Positions 1 through 12,487 of a DNA stretch of 64,000 nucleotides are shown here, piece after piece. The DNA comes from Bolinopsis microptera. Lineage: Eukaryota > Ctenophora > Tentaculata > Lobata > Bolinopsidae. The stretch lies in assembly GCF_026151205.1 (NCBI RefSeq), contig NC_087074.1:18799240-18863239 (forward strand), read 5' to 3'. The notes under the pieces are model-generated. The model was not told where the DNA came from, did no database searches, and saw nothing but the letters and a program-made list of their open reading frames with translations. The first letter of the stretch is position 1. Every line of letters starts with the position of its first letter. The translations under genes were made by a program, and so were the position numbers.

Positions 1-64
1 GTAACTCAAGCATTTGGGAACTGTGTGCTTTGTCCTGTAACTCAAGCATTTGGGAACTGTGTGC
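1..64. repeat. 36-bp tandem duplication (1.8 copies)
   Basis: The unit at 1-36 starts GTAACTCAAGCATTTGGGAA and begins again at 37, continuing to 64. The array is cut by the window edge, so more copies may lie upstream. Confidence 0.85.
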
Positions 65-3059
65 AATACCCGCTGTTCTGTCTAGATCAGGGCACTTATG
101 TGATTTTTCATAAATATTATCTTCAGTGTTTCTCATGTGCCATATAAATCTCCTTCTACGGACCCCAGCTGGGGCCGGGGGGGAGGTAGTACTTTGGCGA
201 TAAGGATAGTGTACCCTCCATCCCACTGCTCATTTTATTTATAATACTGAGACCCTCAATTGTCGCACAGTAATGTTTACTAACAAGTAAACCCCTAACA
301 ACAGCACTTTAACACGGAACTCTCCCTACCCCACCGCAGCAGCACCGACCTGTTAACCTGGAATAGTTGAACTTGTTAACCTGTTACTCGCGGCAGTATG
401 CACCTCGCACCTCCGTCTCTTTACATAGTGCAGCAACTGTCTGTACCCTGCTGGCCGGATCAGGAATTCCAACTACGCACAGTGCATACCTGTAGCTGGT
501 AACCTTGGGAATCTATCCTTGGTAACCGTGGGGACCTACCCTTACGACTGTCTGCCAAACTATTCTTCAATTCTACTTCCTACTTTAATACGTCGAGTGT
601 TAAAATCACTTTATTTTGGCTTGTAGATTTTTAATTACTGCCAAAGAGCTTCCCGCCTTTTCCCGCCTTTTCTCACTTTTCCTCCTTTCTTCTGCTCCGA
701 CTGTTGATCGTTAAAACCTCTCCATTCTTAAAGTTTCAACATTCCCATCGGGAACTGTCAAAGGCTAAATAAATTGCATATCTTAGTTTGTATACCGTTT
801 TCCCTGTCAACCTTACAATTAAAACGCGTTGTACGATATACGTAACATTTATTTAGTTCTTAGCAGCTTAGCTGTCGCACCGACAAGTTTCATAATTGAG
901 TGACTTTTTTAACTTAAACTTTAACCTTCTATATTTTTACGTTAAATCCCGACCATATTCCAGAGGTCCTGTTTTTACCAGTTGTTCCTGGTACACCCTG
1001 GCATTTTACGGACACCATCTACAATATCCTTCTGAAAGTAGTGCATTCTTTCCTTAACTTTTCGACGAATATAAATTCCCGCGTTAAGATCGAATATCAC
1101 TTCTCCTCAATTCATGCGACACAAGTTGGCAAATTGTACGCCAGGACCACTGCAGAGACCGACTGTTTAACACCAACTTCTCATAAACGAGCCCGCTTCT
1201 TCCACCACGTGTTATGACGTCACACCACGTGTTATGACGTCACACCACGTGACTGGGGTTCCTGGAAACAGCAGTACATTCCCCTATCTTTACAGGTCAC
1301 AGGAAGGTGACTTCCACTCAGCTTCCAGGCTCGCAGTTAAAAGTTGTACCCTGGAATTATCGCTCGATTTCTGTTATAATAGTTAGCTCGCATTCGATGA
1401 TATTATTATAATATCTGCTGACTTGTTTGTCTAGTTGTGCGTATTTAAATGCCTTGTTAGTTATACTTAGATTTGTATTTACTTACGCACTGTGAAACAT
1501 CAAGTTCTTAATACTAAGGCAGGCTAGTCGATTGAAGCCACGTCAATGCAATACGATAAGTGAGACGAATGTTTGATTTTAGTAGCTCGAGTTCCTGGAA
1601 CTAGAGCGTACTTTCATCGTTTGTTCGAGCCGAAAAAGTATAAACTCTGCCGATGACACTTTCCAGCATGCTCTTCGTGTTTACTGAGAATCACCATGAC
1701 AGAAACCCAATTTAGTAGAATAATTTGCGTAATTTAAAAGTGTATTAAAGAATAATTTACTTTAAACGAGTTTGATTAGAATACAGAATAGTTTGCTTAA
1801 TTTAAGTCTGTTTTACAAAGAATCAGTTTGTTAAAATAGTTTGCTTAATTTAAGTCTGTATTACGACAGAGTTTACTTTAACCGAGTCTGTTTTACTCAC
1901 ATTGCTCGTCTGCGTGTTTATGACACTTTTTTATAAATAATGGTTTGGTGACTGGTCGTTCGTCCCGAAATTCTTTTTTTTTAATAATTTAAATCCACTG
2001 TTGGTATTAATAAACTTTTAGTGCCACATAGTCTGCAGTTATATCAAATTTTCTGGAAAAAGCTATTTTCCAGATATATAATATCCATTTTTCTAGAAAG
2101 GCAGTTTTCCAGATATTTCAACCTTCTCCAGAATAGTTGGCAGGTATTTGGTCCATTCACGTTTATTAGTTTATATATGGACAACCTGTTGCAACGTGAA
2201 ATCTGTCAACATCGGTGTAAAATCTCAGATATGACCTAATAGCCAGGCGGGAAAACGATGGTTTGCAAAATCGCTGATAACTAATTTAACAGTTGTACCA
2301 ATTGATAGTTCTATAGTTGTATCAACATTGATGCAGATACACGCTGCTATATGTGGACAGCGTCGTGAATCTGGGACTGAATTTATCTTAATTGAACGTG
2401 TTAATTCTGATAAACAAACTTGGTATCAACTGGCAACGATTTGATGATTCGCAGTTAAAAATTGGCAAAGAACAATGAGCTTTCAATCCGATTATGACCA
2501 GGGCTATTTAATCTTGCTTTTCCTTGTAATTCGGAAGAGCTGGCCGATCTGGCGGCACATGCTGCACTTATATCAAAACATTTATACTTTGTAATAAATG
2601 ATGAATGATCGCTGGCTACTGTTCTGGTATTTGGTTTCAGTCAATGCTTGCCACACAAGATTTACCCTCGCACTATTACCCGCCTACCTGCGTCGTATCT
2701 CTAAGCAGAACATTTTAAACCCGGCAATTATGATGACATAACTAGGATCGCAGAGCCAATTACACCCCACACGGTTTAATTACACTCGCCTCATTGTTGT
2801 AATTACAAACTTGTTAACAAGCAGTCGAGCAGTTTGTCTTGGTTAATGTTCATCCTTCTTCCTTTTTATCCCATCTCCCGCTCTATTTACCCGCTGCTTC
2901 AGCTGGTATCCCCCTACTTGCAGACATGTGTTATAATTGCTGCTCACGTTTCTTCTGACCCGGTCACGTGACTCACCCCGTGAATGGGATCTTCCTGACA
3001 TAATCGATTGTTAACTATTATTGTTATTTTATTCTGCTTTTCTTACGTTAACCCTAAAG
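65..3059. other. Non-coding region upstream of the repeat-motif protein gene
   Basis: No open frame here looks like coding sequence. The region is AT-rich. It holds the CRE/E-box repeat at 1203-1251 and a degenerate tandem repeat around 1725-1880, in which a 24-bp string starting ATAGTTTGCTTAATTTAAG occurs twice. A palindromic GTCACGTGAC lies at about 2963, some 95 bp before the ATG of the next gene, and could be a promoter element. Confidence 0.5.
1203..1251. promoter_or_regulatory. 20-bp repeat with alternating CACGTG and TGACGTCA sites
   Basis: A 20-bp unit, CACCACGTGTTATGACGTCA, is repeated 2.4 times. It places E-boxes (CACGTG) at 1206, 1226 and 1246 and perfect palindromic CRE sites (TGACGTCA) at 1215 and 1235. 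CACGTG is bound by bHLH-ZIP factors such as USF, MITF and MYC, and TGACGTCA by CREB/ATF bZIP factors. The regular 20-bp spacing puts like sites on nearly the same helix face. Function is inferred; the nearest gene starts at 3060. Confidence 0.45.
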
Positions 3060-4763
3060 ATGAATTCACCAGGCGGATGTAGCGAGTTACAACACAGTGT
3101 CAGTGCTCTTCTGTGCAAGAATCTGAGTGATGTAGCCCTAGCTCCTTTACTATCACCCACAACTTCATGTGATACTTTCTCCTCTCTTTTTAACGACTCT
3201 GAATACTCCGACACCACACTGGAGGAATACAATCCCAACTCAACCTGCCCTCCACTGTTTGCCCGGAACAATAACGGTTACCGCTCTCCTCCGCCGTTAC
3301 CTCCCAGGTTCCCGGCTGCACAGGACAGCGGGTTCAACAGTTACGAGGAGGACCAAAAGGAGGATAACAGGGAGGTGAGACTGGTTACTTCATCAACTAG
3401 TCTCCCTGCAGTTAATAGTGAGCAGTCCCGTACCAGGAGTAATGAACCCTCTCGAAAATCATCATATTCGAATGGCTCTCATCATGAAGAACTTCGTAGA
3501 CTCTCATCATCGACAGATCTAGAAGAGCTGGCAACGCTTGCTAAAATCACAGATCTAAAGGAGCTACGCAGATTGACTTCCTCAGCTAACCTAAGAGAAA
3601 AAGCTGATTCTGAGAAGAATATTGCTAAGATGGTTACTGTGCGCACCGCCTCTTCCACATCCTCATCCTCGGGAGAGTTCTGGTCCTCTGACTCCACCTC
3701 AGAGGGAGGAACCACCACTGTTAGGTTTCAGACTATGCACAGCTACCCTGGCGAGGAAAATAATTCTGACTTCAGACGACGCAGGAAGTGTTCCATTGAT
3801 GTGAAATATAAGAGAAAACCTAAAGTTGCAAACGTTCTGTTCTCAGCTGCGAATGTAGCAGTGAAACTAAACTCTCCAGTTCCTGTTGAAACTAAGTTGG
3901 TTAAAAAGAAGAAAGATAAGCCCCCCAAGAAGGGCTCCAAACTGAGATCCGCTCTCGTGAACCCTCTGAATGTAGCAGTTAACGTTAACACTCCAGATAA
4001 CGCTAACATCAACTTTGACGCTTTCCAGGACTATGCTAGAGATATTCACCCTGATCTACCCAGATCCCGTCAACAAACAATTGTTAAATCAGCACTCATC
4101 GCTCCTCTCAATGTAGCTGTTAATGTCAACACACCTGCTTACGTAAAATACCCCATCAATAAAGCTTCTATACCCAAAAAACGCCGTTCATCAGTTACCA
4201 GACCACTACCATTCGAGAGCAATCCTATGCATAACCCGGTGTACCAGAGATTAGAATCTGGCACCGGAAGCTCGACCAACGGTGAAGATCGGTCCCCACA
4301 TAGCTCTGATTCCAGCACTCCCAAAGTAATGGCCAGAACATTGACCAGATCCTCAGTTGGATCAAAAAATGACGATCCGCTCAAGAAAAGGGTGTTTGGA
4401 AGAGAAGGTTCCGTTTTAACTCTCTCCGGTTGCTCGGAGTCCAGTTGTTCCAGTATTGATGACATCTCTGATACTGACGACCTTGACAATAAACAGACCA
4501 TCAAGCCGATGGCAGCGTACGGGGTGCGGAAGTCCAAGTCAGGCACCCTAACCAGCATAAAGTCAGTGAAGAGTAACATGAGCGCAAGAGTTGGTAGTTT
4601 AAAGAAGAATAACAGGGATAGTAGAAGGCCGAGTATATGTGATGGCTTGATGGGGGTTATGGGAGTTGCTATCAAGGTCAACACGCCTGCAGATGCTAGA
4701 AAGGTATGCTCAATTTTACATTCTTCTTCAGACTATGATATAACCATAATTTTTAAAATTTAG
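3060..4763 (+). CDS. Ser-rich basic protein with four NVAVxVNTP motifs (unknown family)
   Basis: I do not recognise this protein. The frame is open upstream of 3060, but 3060 is the first ATG (context TAAAGATGA). The 567-residue product is rich in Ser, Lys and Arg and looks largely disordered, with a Pro-rich patch near residue 77. Leu/Arg-rich segments (ELRRLSSSTDLEEL, ELRRLTSSANLREK) repeat near residues 145-190. Its hallmark is a hydrophobic motif repeated four times: ANVAVKLNSP (about residue 263), LNVAVNVNTP (303 and 349) and MGVAIKVNTP (534), each set in basic sequence. The codon after the last copy is followed by a good splice donor (AAG|GTATGC, intron from 4704), and the 19 residues beyond it look like intron read-through. 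I infer that the gene continues in unseen exons. Tool-free reading cannot say whether it is nuclear or cytoskeletal. Confidence 0.7.
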   Translation: MNSPGGCSELQHSVSALLCKNLSDVALAPLLSPTTSCDTFSSLFNDSEYSDTTLEEYNPNSTCPPLFARNNNGYRSPPPLPPRFPAAQDSGFNSYEEDQKEDNREVRLVTSSTSLPAVNSEQSRTRSNEPSRKSSYSNGSHHEELRRLSSSTDLEELATLAKITDLKELRRLTSSANLREKADSEKNIAKMVTVRTASSTSSSSGEFWSSDSTSEGGTTTVRFQTMHSYPGEENNSDFRRRRKCSIDVKYKRKPKVANVLFSAANVAVKLNSPVPVETKLVKKKKDKPPKKGSKLRSALVNPLNVAVNVNTPDNANINFDAFQDYARDIHPDLPRSRQQTIVKSALIAPLNVAVNVNTPAYVKYPINKASIPKKRRSSVTRPLPFESNPMHNPVYQRLESGTGSSTNGEDRSPHSSDSSTPKVMARTLTRSSVGSKNDDPLKKRVFGREGSVLTLSGCSESSCSSIDDISDTDDLDNKQTIKPMAAYGVRKSKSGTLTSIKSVKSNMSARVGSLKKNNRDSRRPSICDGLMGVMGVAIKVNTPADARKVCSILHSSSDYDITIIFKI

Positions 4764-7083
4764 ATAGTGCTATGAAATTTTTGAAATACGTAATGAAGCT
4801 GATGGGATTATAATAATTGCCAAGAGAGGCAAAGCGTTGCTAAGCGTTGCTAAGCGTTTGGTTAGCCCAACCCCCAAAACCAGCTAAATGGTCTACGTGT
4901 TTTTTTGCCTGTCTAAATTTAATGACGACGTGCCATTATATTTGTGCGTCATCAACGTTCGTTGTGGATTGACTTAACTAGGCACTAGGTCATTTTGTTG
5001 CCGTGTCTGGGTCCTTATATGTCTAAAATCTTAGTAGTTTATCAAGAAAGGAAAATGAAACATGGTATTTACTACAAGGTGCACAGAGTGGTTACCATGG
5101 AAACTCGCGGACGTGAAGATAAATTAATCGATTAAAGTATTTTGTTAATAAATTTTCTATAATTCGCGCGGGTTGACGTATGTGGGATGAATATTATAAA
5201 CAGGACGATATTTAAAAGTAACCAGGTTACTTAACTGACGCGGACTTATAATCATTTTTGAGAAACCAAACATTTCAAAAATTACCTAAATTTGGGTGTC
5301 CCAGTAAATCCCCTTTTAAATTACACCACTGTTTAGCCATTCAAGGTGGTCTTATATCGCACTGCTGGATTTAAATCACCGTATCCAATCGAATAAAGGT
5401 CGAGATGCAAATTTTCAAAATTAATATCATTTGAACTGCACTGTGAACTTTGCGGTTACAGCTCTGTGAAAAGCAGCCTTTGTGATTCGTCAATACCCAG
5501 CTGTTATTGAACACGCCAGCTCTTTAGTTTTGATATTCTGGCTTTAATTTTAAATAATTCTGGTGCATTTGACAAATGATTTATTACATGCTGAGTCAAA
5601 AAGAGCGTTCTAATTTGTTAAATGATGAGGGAGCAAATGAAGAAATATGAGTTGCTATTAGTTCATAAACGTTATACATTTCGTTTGTGCTTCTAATGTG
5701 ATCCTGAATCATAATTTGGTCGATTTTTGGCTAGTTTCCCAAAAATTTGCAATTTCGTCTCTATTGGGTTCTTTAAAGAAGACGAAATGTAGTATAATAT
5801 GCAAAATGGATTAATTATTCATTGGTCTCAGAAATAAAGGCTATTTAAAAACACGACACTATTTTAGACTCACCACACCCTGTATATCAAATAATTTAAG
5901 GATATTAATATTATATCATTGTAGTACGGGTTACGTAACATTGAAACATTGACTTTTCACCGTACAAAGCTTATTTATCTCGAGATCGCAACAATGCATG
6001 AATGAGTAATTTAGTGATCACATAACATTAAATTGTTGTCATTTCCTCCCTTGTCATTTACAACCTGCGCGCATCCATTCTGTCTACTTCCCCGAATCGT
6101 AATTTATGATATTATGCCAAATATCGATCGGGCGCCGAGCGGTTAATTACAAAACTGTCAATATATTATCAGCCACTTCTGGTCGGATCTGTAGCCGCCC
6201 ACGATAAGATCCAATGGTCCCAATGGTGGCATGAAAATGGGAACTTGACAAGTGTCAATACGCGATGTGTCAAGAAACGCAATCAGGTGCTCAATAAAGC
6301 TGATTAAATTACCAGTTAGATTTCGCGTTCTCTCATAAACGTTTATAGCTTAGCTAGGCGCGGCCCGCGATGGCTCTTTTTTGAGGAGAAGATAAATTTT
6401 AATAAAGCCAAAGTATTTGGTTTATCCCTAAGATTTGAATGATAGATTGATTGAATGATCTTTGGAACACAGCAGGGATCTAGGACTTAGGAGCTGGGGT
6501 GTTTCCTGGTATTAGGACCGGGGATGACGTACCCCCTGGTGTTAAAGTAGACAAATTGGAGAGAATAGTATTATTATCTGCTAGATCTGTAAAAAACTTT
6601 CAAATAATTAGTGCCGTGTACATTGTTGACGTAGTTGATAATCACAATGCTGGCAAGCATTACCGTTGCCCTTATATTCACAACACTATTTACCCCCTAT
6701 ACTATTATATCCCCTTTATTGTTTTCCAGGCATTAAGACTCATCGAAAGTAGTTCAGCAGGTATATTTAAGTTCAAAACATTCTAATTTAATGTTAAAGA
6801 TGACAGGAATAAGAAATAGTTATGTGGAGGTTTTTAAGAAATTTGCGCAAAATACGCGCCAGCATGTTATACGAAATTAGGTAAAAACCCCAAAATCGCC
6901 ATATTCAGGTGCCTTAAAAACCATGATCAAATTGAGTTAGAGATCTGAAACTTTCCAGGGCGTCTAGACCTTGTCCAAATCGACTGTAAAAAAAATTTCA
7001 TGTTTCAGGAGTATCGGGAAGTGGGTTTTCTGGAACCCCTGTTTTACAACAGATTGTCGTGAAGTATATATATATATATATAT
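4764..7083. other. Non-coding region, probably intron or intergenic
   Basis: I see no supportable gene. A 10-bp repeat of GCGTTGCTAA lies near 4835-4860, and a TA dinucleotide run ends at about 7083, where the next repeat begins. If the gene at 3060 is spliced after 4703, part of this is its intron, but I found no convincing next exon. Confidence 0.4.
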
Positions 7084-8138
7084 TATGATTGGCTACTGGG
7101 ACACGTCATACACACGGTTGGATTGTTAATTCGGTTGAAGTACCTTTACATCCATTATCACCATAATCTGAACATGATTTATTAAAAATTTGCAATATTG
7201 AAAACGAAAAATCTGAATAAACTGAAAATTTTGAAACTGAAAACTGCACTCAAATGATAGAAGGCAAAAATTTACTCATAACTGGCATGGTAAAAACTAC
7301 AAATGAACAGCAGATTTATAAATCTGCTGATAAAAATTAGATAAAAGACATGGTAACTGATAAGAGTTTGAAGTTACACGTAAGCAGATAAATTGTCTAA
7401 AATTTCTGTCGCAAATCAAGTTTATAGTGCATCATGAATTTAGGCCTATTCGATCAAAGTTATATTAGGAGATATTAGGAAAATAGTTCGGTCGGCCGGA
7501 AGGGAGTCCAGACTGAGTGTGGTGTGGAGGCAGGATCACCGAGAGACTCGAGATGCTTGTGAGAGTAGTGTACTCATCTAACCGCCATCCAGTAGGTGCC
7601 ACCGGTAGAAATACATATATTATGATTGGCTACTGGGACACGTCATACACACGGTTGGATTGTTAATTCGGTTGAAGTACCTTTACATCCATTATCACCA
7701 TAATCTGAACATGATTTATTAAAAATTTGCAATATTGAAAACGAAAAATCTGAATAAACTGAAAATTTTGAAACTGAAAACTGCACTCAAATGATAGAAG
7801 GCAAAAATTTACTCATAACTGGCATGGTAAAAACTACAAATGAACAGCAGATTTATAAATCTGCTGATAAAAATTAGATAAAAGACATGGTAACTGATAA
7901 GAGTTTGAAGTTACACGTAAGCAGATAAATTGTCTAAAATTTCTGTCGCAAATCAAGTTTATAGTGCATCATGAATTTAGGCCTATTCGATCAAAGTTAT
8001 ATTAGGAGATATTAGGAAAATAGTTCGGTCGGCCGGAAGGGAGTCCAGACTGAGTGTGGTGTGGAGGCAGGATCACCGAGAGACTCGAGATGCTTGTGAG
8101 AGTAGTGTACTCATCTAACCGCCATCCAGTAGGTGCCA
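7084..8138. repeat. 537-bp direct duplication in a TA-rich site, MITE-like
   Basis: Bases 7084-7601 recur at 7621-8138, and I saw no mismatch between them. A 19-bp linker (7602-7620) separates the copies. Both outer edges are TA runs (before 7084 and after 8138). The left edge carries TGGCTACTGG and the right edge, read in reverse, TGGCACCTACTGG, a weak terminal inverted repeat. This fits a small non-autonomous DNA element that inserted into TA repeats and was then tandemly duplicated. No protein is encoded. Confidence 0.75.
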
Positions 8139-9132
8139 TATATATATATATAGACGCTTTTGCAGTCAATTATAGCCTACATTTAAGTGTCCGTAGATTC
8201 AAAAGTATAAAAGATACAGTCATTTCGAACCACAGGTCTTGAAGATAATCGTTTACACTCCAGTTTCCATTATATCAAAAAATAATTTAACGTCATCATC
8301 ATCACTTGATGACGTCATCAAGTTAAGTGTTTTTAAAACTTGGTTTTTAACAAAATAACAACTTTTCAAATCGATTTTAAACCATTAAGGAGTAATTTTA
8401 TTCAAAATCTGAGGACATTTTCATCTTAGATAATTGTTCAAGCATTCTGAAAATCTACCGGAAAATGTTCCTACCTTGCTCCTTCATAAAGATATTCGCT
8501 ATTGAAGTTAGTGCTTTTTTGAAGAATAATTTTATAAAAATACAAAAGTTGTGAATTAGTATTCTCTGGTGTTGGGCCATCCCTTGGGTTGTGGAGCTCG
8601 ATTGTGCTTCCTAAAGGTCTAAATTGTGTTATAGGCTAGTTTTAAAGTTGAAAATCGAAAAGTTGCACACGTGGGGACACGCCCAAATTGATAGAAAATT
8701 GCTAAAATTACTGAAAATTGCTGTTTTCACCATTTTTATCAACTTTGGAGTCCCGTTGTGATCCAAGTTCTATATGAAATCTTCTGAAACTTTGCATGCT
8801 TATTAAATTATATATAAAATACTGCTATGCAAAAATTTACGGTGATTCAATATTGTATGCGCACGCAACGTCCGATCAGAGTTTGCACGTGCGAAAGGTG
8901 AGAATTTTGCTCATTCGTGATTTCGAATAAATTCTGCTTTCCCGCGATATTTAAATGGAATTATATATGAATTTAATGCCAACTTGAATGAGTAAAAAGT
9001 GCCATATTCAGTCAGGTAAAATTTCGAAATCGATGAAATTACCTCCTAATTATTAATATAAATATTAATGAAGTTATGAGTTTACATTTCGGCTTTGTAA
9101 ATTATTCTGACATTATAATCAAAAAGAGATGA
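8139..9132. other. Non-coding AT-rich region
   Basis: No gene is visible. The stretch holds a TA run at its left edge, a short ATCATCATC/TGACGTCATCA segment near 8290-8320, and scattered CACGTG sites near 8670 and 8885. Confidence 0.4.
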
Positions 9133-9470
9133 TATTTGACCAAAACCCATAATCATGGGTAGAGTGTACCGCTGCCAGTGTCTCTCTTTTCCAAACAAAA
9201 GGAAATGATATTAATTTGAATAACCGTCCGCAAATGCAAATTGGTACCGAGAATGAAATCGGTCGCTCGCTTTTTCCATTCGATCACGGCTTACGAATTG
9301 TAATTGGTAATAAAGCTTATTTATTAGAAAAAGCGAGCGACCGATTTCATTCTCGGTACCAATTTGCATTTGCGGACGGTTATTCAAATTAATATCATTT
9401 CCTTTTGTTTGGAAAAGAGAGACACTGGCAGCGGTACACTCTACCCATGATTATGGGTTTTGGTCAAATA
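9133..9470. repeat. Perfect inverted repeat, 144-bp arms, 50-bp spacer
   Basis: Arm one (9133-9276) and the reverse complement of arm two (9327-9470) match at every base I compared. The spacer is 9277-9326. A transcript would form a 144-bp perfect hairpin, a Dicer-type substrate. DNA of this shape can also extrude a cruciform. There is no ORF of note and no recognised transposon terminus. Perfect arms imply recent origin or active gene conversion. Confidence 0.93.
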
Positions 9471-10057
9471 CCCACTACAAAATACTTCTTGGACTTGATA
9501 CAATTATTCAGGATCACAGCCTTGTTTTACTCGATCAAGTTTCCAGATTGTACGCGTTACACTTCGTCGGAACAAGTTGTGAGCTTTTGCTCAACATAAT
9601 AAGCAGAAACTTTAGCGCAGTTTGTTGATTTCGATGAAGATTTGTCTTGCTATTTTGTTAAAAAAACAAAAGTAAATTTGATTCATGGGAAAACTATTTA
9701 CAATTTAATTATCCCATTTTGAGGGCTACTTTTGCAAAAGGTTTTATGTCAACTTTCTTTATTCCTCGGAACTGCAGAATGAGGAGCGTATTTGTCATAT
9801 TTAATATCCATAAAACTTGTGACTTGTTGGTTCATGACACTAGGTATCAGTTTTACCTCTAATTTGTAGAATTGCTCATCTTTTTATCTTAAAAGCCACA
9901 TAACCTGTTATGTATACAGCTTGAGATCTGGTCTCCTCACCATTATGTCACAACAGTTCTTAGCTGCAAGATATCAAAGCTTATACTAATCATCCATTGA
10001 AGCTACTAATCTGTCCCGGAGAACAGATTAGTCACGTGGTTAAGTTTTGAGCAGGTG
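9471..10057. other. Non-coding region
   Basis: I see no gene, repeat array or RNA gene here. A segment near 9825-9880 (GACACTAGGTATCAG..., TTGTAGAATTGCTC) is echoed near 10475-10520, suggesting an old dispersed repeat on either side of the minisatellite. Confidence 0.35.
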
Positions 10058-10358
10058 ACTAGTGGACTCCTTAGTAACCTTAGTAACCAAACTAGTGGAC
10101 TCCTTAGTAACCAAACTAGTGGACTCCTTAGTAACCTTAGTAACCAAACTAGTGGACTCCTTAGTAACCAAACTAGTGGACTCCTTAGTAACCTCATTAA
10201 CCAAACTAGTGGCCTCCTTAGTTACCAAACTAGTGGACTCCTTAGTAACCAAACTAGTGGACTCCTTAGTAACCAAACTAGTGGACTCCTTAGTAACCTC
10301 AGTAACCAAACTAGTGGCCTCCGTAGTTACCAAACTAGTGGACTCATTAGTAACCAAA
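10058..10358. repeat. 24/33-bp minisatellite (ACTAGTGGACTCCTTAGTAACC unit)
   Basis: About eleven units of 24 bp, some lengthened to 33 bp by an added CCTTAGTAA. Both lengths are multiples of three, so several frames on both strands stay open for over 100 codons. On the - strand the frame reads as repeated LVTKESTS. I treat these frames as a by-product of unit length, not as genes. Confidence 0.9.
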
Positions 10359-12487
10359 GCCATCTCAACCGTCTCTAGAATAATAGTATAAAGGGATTAG
10401 AGTAAATTCTACTTTAGTTGAAATACATAATCAAGTTCAATATTTATAAGCCCTTGAGTGGCTTGTGTTGTCATGACACTAGGTATCTGCTCTTCCTCTA
10501 CTTGGTAGAATTGCTCCTCCTTTAACCTTAATAGCTGCATATGAGCCGTTCAAATTATGTGAACAAAAACATAGGTGTGTCGGGTACTGGAGATCTGAGT
10601 CTAATTGTATTGTTCTTCAGGGCTGTTTGTGTGCAGGGTTCAGTTTAATGGTTAATGGTCGTCTCATGAAACTATCCTTGTTACCGTGAGACCTTTTTGC
10701 GAACTTACACGTCTTGAGGATGTGATTAACTCGTATATCTCCATTTTTTAGCTTAGTTGACTTCATGAACTGTGATGAAATGTTCCCGGATCCAGATTAG
10801 GATAAGCCAGGTTCCGGGCCTGGAATCATGTAATCGTACATGTGATTCTAACCTGCTTTTAAAGCTAACACATAAAAATTTGTCATAATTAACCAGTCAG
10901 GCAGCTTGGTTTAAGTTACTTACCACTTAGTTTATAAGTTTATAAGTCACCCTGAAACTTCGTATGAACCAACTATAGTTTAAGTGCTACTTGAGCTGCA
11001 GCTTGAACAGCTGAAGATAGTGAAAGTTAAAGTGCTACACCTCAACAACACTGTTGTGATTGAAGTTCGTTTGATGGCCTCTTGGTTCCTATAAATATCA
11101 GAAGTATTTGCCACTTAACTTAAAATCTTAATATAATGAAGAAACTGCTTATAACTTAAGGATGAGGTATTTCTGTGGTAGGTCGGACTACAGTGCACAT
11201 TAGTTCACGTAAATTTAGTTGAGGGCTAAAATCTCCGCCCTAAATGCGTCCTGATTATGAAATCCCTGACTGCGTATTAGTCAGTTCCAGCCAGGAATGT
11301 TCCTTGACGCTACATTAATATCCTCTACTCCCGCCATTGTGATTAGTTACTTCCATGGAATAGTATCTTTATATTGTTAGATAGCTAAAGACAAATAACA
11401 CATGTTATTTGAAAGCTTCTAAAAATCCTGTCAACCTTTAATTGTAGAAATCTCCCCCAGTTGATCTCGTATACCCCATAAAGCCATAAACACATTTGAT
11501 TAAGACAAATTACCGACCTGAGGAAATGGTCATGGTTACCAACGAATATTCTGTCGAATTTTCATTACCAGAAATCTTAGCCAATCTGCCAGATATCAAA
11601 TATGAATCTAGTTGCTCCATGATCTAATGATCCTGCTGGCTTTTTAAGAAAAGGGGTCGGCCACCAGGGTATTACCTAAACGGTACTTCGTGGTGCATTT
11701 TATTTTACCGTCATTTCACTTCTTTTGATTAATATTCGCGATCTCTTAACGGCAATACTCTCATAGTTCCACAAAAGTAATGAATTGTGCTGGACAGTCA
11801 TTTATTATAGCAAAAATACAACTGTTTAATGTTTATTTTATCTCATTATGAAAAAGACCCCATCACAATGCATGAAATGGACGTTTAGTGGTACAGTGTG
11901 TACCACCCTGTAGTCTGTACCAGGTACAGAGGAATTAATCACACAAAAGCCACCCTCTCTGTTGGTGAGTGCTGGTATCTGGGGAGCTCGTCCAAATGTC
12001 AATACCAGACTCTTCGGGACTACTGCCGAGACCAGAATGTGGCCTCCCGGGTTCCAGCCCCCAACCTGTTGAGGTTCCAGTCCTGATCTGACTCGTTAAA
12101 TTTAAACATGTTCGTCAAAGCAGGGTCAGAAGGAATGTCTCGAATAATCTGCAGTGCATTATAAGATTATACTACCATTTAATTGTGCACCGTGGCTCTG
12201 TCTATTTGTCGATACCCACATTTTTATAGGGTTCATTCATTATACCAAATGGCTTAGGACCCCATAAGGGGTTAAATCTTATTGAAGATCGCTTCAAGCT
12301 CCAGAGGTTTTATAGAGCAATGAGCATAAGAATCTTCATTCTGATTGGTTGGAACCCCAAGAAGTGCAACTTTCTACGTTAAGCTCAACTTCTAATGTTA
12401 GAATTAGTTGCGTTGTGGACAGTCAGAATAAATGAACGCTACTTCGCAGTGGAACTTCTGGCAAGCAATCTTATCACCTAAACCCTT
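10359..12487. other. Non-coding region
   Basis: No gene is supportable. A 62-codon frame at 11898-12086 (+) has some protein-like sequence but no recognisable domain and no clear splice sites, so I leave it out. Confidence 0.35.

Noticed and set aside
9405-9599. 64-codon ORF overlapping the right arm of the inverted repeat
   Set aside because: Composition and length are as expected by chance, and half of it is hairpin arm.
10040-10391. Long open frames on both strands (repeated VTKESTS or SGLLSNQ)
   Set aside because: Unit lengths of 24 and 33 bp are multiples of three, so frames stay open by arithmetic; no start, splice or homology support.
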